5,051 nt of DNA from positions 1 through 5,051 of the forward strand of contig JAGHDS010000304.1 of assembly GCA_021159845.1 (NCBI GenBank), written 5' to 3'. This stretch comes from Anaerolineae bacterium. Lineage in GTDB: Bacteria; Chloroflexota; Anaerolineae; DUEN01. This document shows positions 1 to 5,051 of the stretch, one piece after another (within the stretch, counting starts at the first letter, position 1; every line of letters begins with the position of its first letter). The notes under the pieces are model-generated. The model was given only the letters and a program-made list of their open reading frames with translations. It did not search any database and was not told the DNA's origin. Made by a program: the position numbers and the translations under genes.

Positions 1-2
1 GG

Positions 3-1550
3 AACGTTGGATCCCTCCAGGGCAAAGACACTCAAACCTGGGAGGCTCTGTGCAATGCTTACCAGAAGATCCACCCCAATGTTGAGTGCAAAGTCGAGCT
101 GAAACCAAGCGAGGGATACCAGGAATGGATTCGCACCCAGTTTGCTGGGGGTACTCCCAAGGCTTCCCTGGTGAATGGTAACGTGGTACGTGACCTGGTC
201 AATGCCAAGAAGTTCCTCGACTTCTCCGCTTACCTTGATAAGGTCTCCCCGTACACCGGCAAGCCGTGGCGCGAGGACTTCGACGCCAGTGCCCTGGCCA
301 ACATGCGCGACCCAGTCACGGGCGAGATATACACATTGAACCTGGAAACCGTCCAGGTCCTTTGGTTCTATAACAAAGAGGCCTTCCGCAAGGCGGGCAT
401 CCTGGACGAGGTCGAAGCCGTCCATAAGACGCCGCGCAATCAGCCTACCTGGGATCAGTTCCTGGGGTGGTGTGACAAGTTGCGAGAGGCAGGCTACATC
501 CCTGTGGCCATCGAAGGCGACTTCCGTTCCTTCTGGGAGATGCGCTTTGGCTGGATGGCACGCATGTACGCCGATCAGTTCACGCGTGATGAGGCGGAGC
601 TGGTGCGTTGCCAGCCTGGCGACTGGTGTTTCCGCGAGGGGATCGACGACAAGTGGAAGTACGATCCCACCGATCCACACAACGACGATGCGACTCGCAT
701 CACCTTCAACGTCGTGCGCAAGATGATCGCTCTGCGGGATCACAAGCAGCGGGTGAATGGCCCCAAGTGGCGGGCGCAGTACGAGAACTTCAAGCAGTTC
801 GCCGATCGCTGCACGCCGCCCGGGTGGATCGGCACGACAGACGCTTATCCGCTCTTCCTGACCCAAAAGGCTGCCATCCGATTGGACGGCGCCTGGCTGC
901 TTAGCAGCTTCGAGAAGGATATCCGCAGCCTGGCCGAGGGTAAATATAGCTACGCGGCGACGAAGGAAGGGGCTCCCACACCGACGCCCTCGGCTGAGGA
1001 TCTGGCTGCTACCGTCTTCGAGATCGGCTCCTTCAACAACCCCACTATGGAAGGACCTGAGGTGGACGCGCCTGCCCGTACCATCGAGGTTAATATCGGC
1101 TTCTGGAGCATCCCCAAGAAGGATCAGCAGCAGAATGACCTCGAGGTGGACTTCCTGATGTTCGTGACCAGTCCAGAGGGATATGGGATCTACCTGCAAA
1201 ACCGGCTGGATCCCAACAACCCGCATGGTGGCATCGCCGGCCCGCCGGTGGTGAAGAACGTCAAACTGCCGCCGGAGCTGGTGGGGCGCTTCGCCAATCT
1301 ACGGCTGATCGGGAACACGGAGAAGGACACGGCCGGGACGTATCGGTCACGTGGCGTGTACGACTATCAGCCAACGGTGCGTGAGTGGGTGGATCTGGCG
1401 CAACAATACTTCACCAACAAGATCTCCCTGGACGAGTTCCTGGACAAGTACCAGGCTTCCATTGACAAGCACTTCAATGGTATCCTGGAGCACCTGCGGC
1501 TCACGCCGGAAGACCTGCAGGATCCCAGCAAGAAGCCGGCGAACTTCTAA
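3..1550 (+). CDS. Extracellular solute-binding protein, family 1 (sugar ABC transporter), 5'-partial
   Basis: The frame is open from the first complete codon (position 3) to TAA at 1548-1550, giving 515 residues; the true start and signal peptide lie upstream of the window. GTG at 171 is internal: residues before it, such as WEALCNAYQKIHPNVE (13-28) and EGYQEWIRTQFAGGTPKASL, already read as the N-terminal lobe of this family. Family hallmarks are VLWFYNKEAFRKAGI (about 119-133, the usual YNK..F..AG motif), PTWDQF (148-153), AAIRLDGAW (290-298, the ligand-proximal GxW element) and IGFWSIPKK..., followed by a helical C-terminus. The protein would bind a sugar or oligosaccharide outside the cell and deliver it to the permeases encoded next. 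At more than 515 residues it is longer than the usual 400-450, with extra sequence around residues 200-235 and 320-360. Six cysteines (17, 29, 157, 203, 209, 270) are many for this family. The substrate cannot be told from sequence. Confidence 0.93.
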   Translation, partial: NVGSLQGKDTQTWEALCNAYQKIHPNVECKVELKPSEGYQEWIRTQFAGGTPKASLVNGNVVRDLVNAKKFLDFSAYLDKVSPYTGKPWREDFDASALANMRDPVTGEIYTLNLETVQVLWFYNKEAFRKAGILDEVEAVHKTPRNQPTWDQFLGWCDKLREAGYIPVAIEGDFRSFWEMRFGWMARMYADQFTRDEAELVRCQPGDWCFREGIDDKWKYDPTDPHNDDATRITFNVVRKMIALRDHKQRVNGPKWRAQYENFKQFADRCTPPGWIGTTDAYPLFLTQKAAIRLDGAWLLSSFEKDIRSLAEGKYSYAATKEGAPTPTPSAEDLAATVFEIGSFNNPTMEGPEVDAPARTIEVNIGFWSIPKKDQQQNDLEVDFLMFVTSPEGYGIYLQNRLDPNNPHGGIAGPPVVKNVKLPPELVGRFANLRLIGNTEKDTAGTYRSRGVYDYQPTVREWVDLAQQYFTNKISLDEFLDKYQASIDKHFNGILEHLRLTPEDLQDPSKKPANF

Positions 1551-1575
1551 GGAGGGTGTTGTTCGGTGCCCTTGT

Positions 1576-1613
1576 CCGGGCGGGGCGGCGTGTAACCGCC
1601 TCGCCCGGTTTTT
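1576..1613 (+). terminator. Intrinsic (rho-independent) terminator between binding-protein and permease genes
   Basis: The left arm at 1576-1588 pairs with the right arm at 1596-1608 over 13 base pairs. All are Watson-Crick except one G-T pair (1583/1601), and most are G-C. The loop is seven bases (CGTGTAA) and five T follow directly (1609-1613). It begins 25 bases after the stop codon of the solute-binding protein. Because the next gene continues on the same strand only 41 bases later, I infer partial termination that keeps binding-protein transcripts in excess over permease transcripts. A full stop, with a promoter between the terminator and 1655, cannot be excluded, although I see no convincing -35/-10 pair there. 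Confidence 0.85.
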
Positions 1614-1644
1614 CACGGCTGAGGGCGGCCGATACTCCCATTGC

Positions 1645-1648
1645 GAGG
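1645..1648 (+). promoter_or_regulatory. Ribosome binding site fixing the start of the fusion gene at 1655
   Basis: GAGG lies six bases before ATG 1655. The same reading frame is open further upstream to a GTG at 1556, but that codon sits directly against the preceding purine run with no room for a Shine-Dalgarno spacer. Using it would also translate straight through the terminator hairpin. A start at 1655 places a textbook signal peptide exactly at the N-terminus, so this site decides the start. Confidence 0.7.
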
Positions 1649-1654
1649 CGTGAC

Positions 1655-3652
1655 ATGCGAGCGATTAGGTATCTGCTCTTCCTGCTTCTGGCTCTATTTG
1701 CTGGGCTGGCTTTCAGCCTGGCGTGGGGAACCACGCCCGTGTGGGCACAGCCGGCCTCCTGGAAGGTGGAGGCTGGGGATGTGGTATATGGCGTGGCGTT
1801 GTCTGCCGATGGAAGTGTGCAAGTTGTGGGAAGCCGTAACAACCGGGTCGTAGCCCTTGATCAGACAGGGAAACAACTTTGGGAGTTCCACCCGAAAGGA
1901 ACGGTCTGGGGCGTGGCGACCTCTGGGGATGGTACCCGGACGGCGGTAGCCTCGGAGGACCGGCGGGTCTATCTGCTGGATGCTCAGGGACAGCCCGTTT
2001 GGCAATATCGGGGCTCATTCATCTTCCTGGGTGTGGCCATCGCCCGTGATGGCTCGTTGGTGGCCGCCGTGGCGGAGGACCGCAGCGTGTATGCGCTTGA
2101 TGGGGCAACCGGCAAGCTGTTGTGGCGATATAGATTGCCCAACGTCGCGGACACGGTGGCCGTTTATGGGACGGGGACCGTTCGCGTCCTGGTGGGCACT
2201 CGTGATTCGCAGGTCCACTTGTTCAGCCCTAAGGGTATTGAGTTGTGGCGTGCCCAGCTGGCCGATGCTGTGAAGGGCGTGGCCGCTGTCCAGAGCGGCG
2301 CGCTGGTCGTGGCAGGGACGCAGGATGGTGTTGTTACATTGCTGAATGGGGCCACGGCGGAGGCACTGTGGCAGATACAGCTCCCCGGCCGGGTAAGCGC
2401 CATTGCAATCACAGATGATGGTGGTCTGATCTTGGTGGGCACCCGAGAGGGAAAGTTGTACGTGCTGAACGGCGAGGATGGCTCTATACAGCAGACACAT
2501 GACATAGGTTCCGCCGTGGAGACGGTGGCGATGTCGCCGGATGGCCGCTACTTCGTGGCGGGGACGCGAGCCGGGCAGGCGGTATTTCAGGACATGGCTG
2601 CGGCGCGAGCACAGTTCATAGCCCGACAACGCCTCTTCACCGGGCTTCGGATTGGTATACCGCTGGCCCTGTTAGGATTGCTTGCCGGGCTTGCCGTTTG
2701 GATACGCGTCACGCCTTCTGGGCGTACCTTTTGGGATGTGAAAGCGGCGCCAGGGCGTCGCCTGGTCGTGGAGATATGGCGCAGCCGGATCTCTTACCTG
2801 TTCTTGTTGCCCACCGTTGCACTGCTGCTCGTCTTCAACTATTACCCTGCCTTTTCTGGCCTCTACCATGCGTTTACAGTGTGGAAGCCCGGCGTGGAAA
2901 CGCGCTGGGTTGGGTTACAGCAATTCCGCTTCCTCATGAAGGATCAATACTTCTGGGTGGGCATCAAGAACGCGCTCATCCTTGTGGTTACCGGATATAT
3001 CAAGACGTTCACCGTGCCATTGTTGGTGGCCGAACTGATCTTCCACATTCGCAATAGCTCCGTGCGATACGGCTTGCGCTCTCTCTTCGTGATCCCATTA
3101 GTGGTGCCTGGTGTGGTGGGCATCCTGCTGTGGGTGAACATCTATGATCCCAATATCGGCTTGTTGAACCAGACCCTGCGGGCGTTGGGGTTGGATCAGA
3201 TGACGCGCGTTTGGCTGGGCGATGAGAAGGTGGCCTTGTGGTCGATTATCGCCATCGGCTTCCCTTGGGTGAGCCCGTTCGCCTTGCTCATCTTTTACGG
3301 TGGGCTTATCTCCATCCCGCAGGAACTTTTCGACGCGGTGAAGGTGGATGGGGCGTCAGCCTGGACCCGGTTTTGGCGGCTGGATTTGCCGTTGTTGATG
3401 AGTCAGATCAAGCTATTGCTCATCCTGGGGTTCATCGGTGGCGTCCAGGAGTTCCAGTTGATCTTTCTCACCACCGGCGGAGGGCCTGGAAACGTGACCT
3501 ATACGCCAGCGCTGGAGCTTTACTATCAGGCTATGCGATTTAACAATTTTGGGCTGGCTTCAGCCATTGGGGCCGTCCTGTTCTTGGTGATCTTGGGGGG
3601 CACGATTATCAACATGCGATATGTGCAGTCGGCCGTGGAATATCAGGCGTAG
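1655..3652 (+). CDS. Beta-propeller / MalF-type ABC permease fusion protein
   Basis: This 665-residue protein would be one of two channel subunits of a CUT1 sugar importer. Residues 1-31 form a signal peptide (MRAIR, then a long Leu/Ala/Phe core, then VWA before the likely cut at 31/32). Residues 36-318 are seven PQQ-like/WD40-like blades of 40-41 residues. Residues 331-350 form an extra membrane helix, followed by a basic segment (351-380) that should be cytoplasmic. The permease follows, with helices near 379-400, 437-463, 474-495, 527-550, 583-606 and 634-653. Its EAA loop, 556-580 (QELFDAVKVDGAS...LDLPL), lies between helices 4 and 5 and docks the ATPase. GGGPGNVTYTPALELYYQAM and FGLASAIGAVLFL are typical MalF-family C-terminal signatures. 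Permeases of this kind usually have about 290-320 residues, so the N-terminal half is an addition. The frame is unbroken through the junction. I am sure of the permease and fairly sure of the propeller fold; the propeller's role is unknown. The next permease gene follows after 21 bases. Confidence 0.9.
   Translation: MRAIRYLLFLLLALFAGLAFSLAWGTTPVWAQPASWKVEAGDVVYGVALSADGSVQVVGSRNNRVVALDQTGKQLWEFHPKGTVWGVATSGDGTRTAVASEDRRVYLLDAQGQPVWQYRGSFIFLGVAIARDGSLVAAVAEDRSVYALDGATGKLLWRYRLPNVADTVAVYGTGTVRVLVGTRDSQVHLFSPKGIELWRAQLADAVKGVAAVQSGALVVAGTQDGVVTLLNGATAEALWQIQLPGRVSAIAITDDGGLILVGTREGKLYVLNGEDGSIQQTHDIGSAVETVAMSPDGRYFVAGTRAGQAVFQDMAAARAQFIARQRLFTGLRIGIPLALLGLLAGLAVWIRVTPSGRTFWDVKAAPGRRLVVEIWRSRISYLFLLPTVALLLVFNYYPAFSGLYHAFTVWKPGVETRWVGLQQFRFLMKDQYFWVGIKNALILVVTGYIKTFTVPLLVAELIFHIRNSSVRYGLRSLFVIPLVVPGVVGILLWVNIYDPNIGLLNQTLRALGLDQMTRVWLGDEKVALWSIIAIGFPWVSPFALLIFYGGLISIPQELFDAVKVDGASAWTRFWRLDLPLLMSQIKLLLILGFIGGVQEFQLIFLTTGGGPGNVTYTPALELYYQAMRFNNFGLASAIGAVLFLVILGGTIINMRYVQSAVEYQA
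1760..2608 (+). repeat. Protein-level repeat: seven beta-propeller blades within the fusion protein
   Basis: Blades start at W36, W76, W116, W157, W198, W239 and about Q279 of the 1655-3652 product, a spacing of 40 or 41 residues. Each follows the pattern Trp, a strand, a G/A-V-A-hydrophobic strand, a turn such as SADGS or SPDGR, a hydrophobic strand ending in G-T/S, a polar turn, then V-Y-x-L-D/N and a T-G-K-like turn leading to L-W. Examples are VYALDGATGKLLW and LYVLNGEDGS. The last blade lacks the leading Trp and ends in an Ala/Arg-rich stretch before the membrane helix. Seven repeats suit a closed seven-bladed propeller. The repeats are diverged at DNA level, so this is not a nucleotide tandem repeat. 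Confidence 0.8.
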
Positions 3653-3673
3653 GGTGACCGGGAGGGTGCGTAA

Positions 3674-4567
3674 ATGGCGGAACTTTCTAAGGCTGTCCTG
3701 GGAGAACGAAAACCTCGGCAGATACATGCCCGCGCGGGGGCCCACCGGCGGGAGATGGTAAGGCAGGTGATCATCGTAGCCCTTCTGTTGTTCCTGCTGT
3801 TTCTGACGCTGGTACCTATTGCCATGATGATCACCTTCTCGCTGAAGGATAATGGCCAGATCTACGGCCGCTTCTGGTCGCCACCGAATCCGGTGCGCTG
3901 GCAGAATTACGCGGAGGGAATGGCGGTCATGTGGCGGTACATCGTCAACTCCCTTGTCTCGTCACTGACCTCTGTGGCCGCGGTGGTCATATTGGCCTCG
4001 CTCAGTGGCTATGTCTTCGCTCGTCATCGGTTTCCCTTCAAGGAAACCATTTACCTTATCATCCTGGCCCTGCTGATGATTCCCGGCGTGCTGACGCTGA
4101 TCCCAGCTTTTGTGCTGGTACAGCAGTTGGGATTGGTGGACACGCGTTGGGCTCTGATCCTGCCGTGGACGTCTGGCGGGCAGGTGTTTGGCATCCTGCT
4201 CTGCCGCAGTTTCTTCGCCACGCTGCCTCAGGAGCTATTCGATGCCGGGCGCATTGACGGCGCGTCCGAGTTCGACCTCTACTGGCGAGTGGCGTTGCCG
4301 TTGTCCTGGCCGATCATCGTAACGCTGGGGATCATGCATCTGGTGGGAACGTACAACGACTTCATCTGGCCGCTGGTGACCATCACCAGCCCACAGGTGC
4401 AGGTGGTCTCCGTGGGATTGACGCAGTTCACGTCCCAGTATGGCATCACGGATTGGGGACCTCGCATGGCGGCATACACGATTGCCACCATCCCACTGGT
4501 GATCCTATTCGTCTTCGGTATGCGCTACTACATCCGGGGCATCACCAGCGGCGCGATCAAGGCGTAG
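3674..4567 (+). CDS. ABC sugar transporter permease, MalG type
   Basis: This 297-residue inner-membrane protein is the second channel subunit of the importer and should pair with the permease half of the 1655-3652 product. The basic N-terminus (1-30) should be cytoplasmic. Membrane helices lie near 31-56, 92-116, 125-150, 158-180, 212-233 and 268-287. The EAA loop at 186-210 (QELFDAGRIDGAS...VALPL) lies between helices 4 and 5 and is the contact for the ATPase coupling helix. GTYNDFIWPLV (225-235) and the short tail YYIRGITSGAIKA are characteristic of the MalG side of CUT1 systems. The start is ATG 3674, with GGAGGG at 3661-3666 seven bases upstream. The gene begins 21 bases after the fusion gene stops, so the two are almost certainly co-transcribed. 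Length and architecture are normal. The substrate cannot be assigned from this protein alone. Confidence 0.95.
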   Translation: MAELSKAVLGERKPRQIHARAGAHRREMVRQVIIVALLLFLLFLTLVPIAMMITFSLKDNGQIYGRFWSPPNPVRWQNYAEGMAVMWRYIVNSLVSSLTSVAAVVILASLSGYVFARHRFPFKETIYLIILALLMIPGVLTLIPAFVLVQQLGLVDTRWALILPWTSGGQVFGILLCRSFFATLPQELFDAGRIDGASEFDLYWRVALPLSWPIIVTLGIMHLVGTYNDFIWPLVTITSPQVQVVSVGLTQFTSQYGITDWGPRMAAYTIATIPLVILFVFGMRYYIRGITSGAIKA

Positions 4568-4603
4568 CCTGCATGAACAGGTCACCCTTACCTGGGGCAG
4601 GTA
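4568..4603 (+). other. Short intergenic segment with two mutually exclusive hairpins
   Basis: ACCTG at 4590-4594 can pair with CAGGT at 4578-4582 (5 bp, seven-base loop), extended by CCTGC 4568-4572 with GCAGG 4597-4601 across an internal loop. Alternatively TACCTG 4589-4594 can pair with CAGGTA 4598-4603 (6 bp, GGG loop). Both share the same central strand, so only one can form at a time. No T-run follows either, so neither is a standard terminator. They lie just ahead of the ribosome binding site of the next gene, where they might affect translation or transcript ends. The stems are short and chance pairing is possible. Confidence 0.35.
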
Positions 4604-4610
4604 TGTAGGG

Positions 4611-4617
4611 AAGGAGG
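4611..4617 (+). promoter_or_regulatory. Strong ribosome binding site fixing a GTG start at 4623
   Basis: AAGGAGG is a near-perfect Shine-Dalgarno sequence five bases before GTG 4623. An ATG at 4621 overlaps that start but is followed immediately by TGA, so it cannot begin a gene. The GTG frame is open from there to the window end, and this site is the main evidence that the downstream frame is real. Confidence 0.8.
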
Positions 4618-4622
4618 CAGAT

Positions 4623-5051
4623 GTGAACCGTGCTGCGCCCGTGCTGGAAACGGATCGGCTCCGCCTGGCATGTCAGATGCGTGGGGAGCAGGTGGTGGGA
4701 TTGGCCCTGGAGGTGCGTGAGGGAGACACGTGGCATCGGATGGCCGTCGTGAGCCCCCTTTGTCATTTGATCTACCTGGATGGCCAGGGCGAGCGGCGGG
4801 AGGCGGAGATCGTTGGGACTGTCCTTGGCGTCGGGGAACGCTTCTTGGAGCTGAATGGCCGCCTGGAGGATGACGATGGCGTGGAGTGGCGTTGGATGGC
4901 CCGCTTCACCCTTGGGGATGATCCAGGGCAGGTGTTGACCGAATATCGGCTGGAGGTGAGTGCTCCCCGTAGAGTACTGCGATGGATGGGACCCAGCCTT
5001 CTGGCGGGCGAGGGGAGCTTTGGCACCGCCAAGGAGGAAGCTCTGTTCCCC
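4623..5051 (+). CDS. Conserved-looking hypothetical protein, 3'-partial, beta-rich N-terminus
   Basis: GTG 4623 opens a frame that runs to the last base of the window, giving 143 residues with no stop. I do not recognise the family. There is no signal peptide or membrane segment, so the product is probably cytoplasmic. The visible part alternates short hydrophobic strands with polar turns: RLRLACQMRGEQVVGLALEV near 14-32, FLELNGRLEDDDGVEWRWMA near 74-93, then LTEYRLEVSAPRRVLRWMGP near 105-124. It ends in LLAGEGSFGTAKEEALFP. This recalls the beta-sandwich N-terminal domains of carbohydrate-active enzymes or mutarotase-like proteins, but no catalytic residue can be assigned. It starts 55 bases after the MalG-type permease gene on the same strand, so it is likely the next gene of the operon and may process the imported sugar. 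That role rests on position alone. The strong Shine-Dalgarno makes me confident it is a real gene. Confidence 0.75.
   Translation, partial: MNRAAPVLETDRLRLACQMRGEQVVGLALEVREGDTWHRMAVVSPLCHLIYLDGQGERREAEIVGTVLGVGERFLELNGRLEDDDGVEWRWMARFTLGDDPGQVLTEYRLEVSAPRRVLRWMGPSLLAGEGSFGTAKEEALFP

Noticed and set aside
171..173. GTG 171 as the start of the solute-binding protein
   Set aside because: The frame is open to the window edge, and the upstream 56 residues fit the N-terminal lobe of the family; starting at 171 would remove the first strands and the signal peptide.
1614..1654. A promoter between the terminator and the fusion gene
   Set aside because: TTGCGA at 1641-1646 faintly resembles a -35 box, but there is no -10 box at proper spacing before the start codon.
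2594..2596. ATG 2594 (Met314) as an internal start giving an unfused permease
   Set aside because: It lies inside the last propeller blade and has only a weak CAGG upstream. A shorter product cannot be excluded, but nothing in the sequence favours it.
1760..2608. PQQ-dependent dehydrogenase domain
   Set aside because: The repeats resemble PQQ-like blades, but the segment is about 280 residues, shorter than quinoprotein dehydrogenases. No cofactor-binding or catalytic signature is visible, and it is joined to a permease.
2015..2629. Long open frame on the minus strand (about 204 codons) opposite the propeller region
   Set aside because: It lies wholly inside a well-supported + strand gene, has no recognisable domain, and its composition (His/Arg/Gln-rich) is that of an antisense shadow in GC-rich DNA.
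3..4567. A fourth transporter component (ATPase) within the window
   Set aside because: No Walker A or LSGGQ signature was seen in any + strand product. The ATPase must be elsewhere, as is common for CUT1 systems with a shared ATPase.
4772..5032. Minus-strand frame of about 86 codons opposite the fourth gene
   Set aside because: The product is Ser/Arg/Pro-rich low-complexity sequence typical of an antisense shadow. The + strand frame here has a near-perfect ribosome binding site and beta-strand-like sequence.
1..5051. Mobile elements, CRISPR arrays, tRNA or rRNA genes
   Set aside because: I saw no transposase-like product, no regularly spaced direct repeats at DNA level and no tRNA/rRNA-like segments; the longest stretch without a gene is about 104 bases.

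Overview
The window holds four genes, all on the + strand, that read as one carbohydrate-uptake ABC transporter locus of the CUT1 (MalEFG-like) type. The DNA is moderately GC-rich by eye. Shine-Dalgarno sites are good, one start codon is GTG, and an intrinsic terminator is present, so this is bacterial. No taxonomic marker is present. A Chloroflexota-like source is my guess from the style of the proteins and should be treated as weak.

Layout. Positions 3-1550 encode the C-terminal 515 residues of an extracellular family 1 solute-binding protein whose start lies upstream of the window. A 104-bp gap follows, with a strong intrinsic terminator (1576-1613). Positions 1655-3652 encode an unusual 665-residue fusion: a cleavable-looking signal peptide, seven ~40-residue beta-propeller blades of the PQQ-like/WD40-like kind, one extra membrane helix, then a complete six-helix MalF-type permease. 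Positions 3674-4567 encode the MalG-type partner permease. A short gap with two mutually exclusive small hairpins (4578-4603) leads to a fourth gene (GTG at 4623) that runs off the window. Its product looks like a beta-rich, cytoplasmic protein of unknown function.

How they work together (inference from family knowledge). The binding protein captures a sugar or oligosaccharide outside the membrane. The two permeases form the channel heterodimer, each with an EAA loop for docking an ATPase. No ATPase is encoded here, so it is either outside the window or a shared MsmX/MalK-type subunit. The propeller is predicted to sit outside the membrane on the same chain as one permease, where it could contact the binding protein, the substrate or the cell wall. 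The terminator after the binding-protein gene would let that gene be expressed above the permeases.

The main item of interest is the propeller-permease fusion. Its topology is self-consistent, and I know of no characterised transporter built this way, though I cannot search for precedents here.
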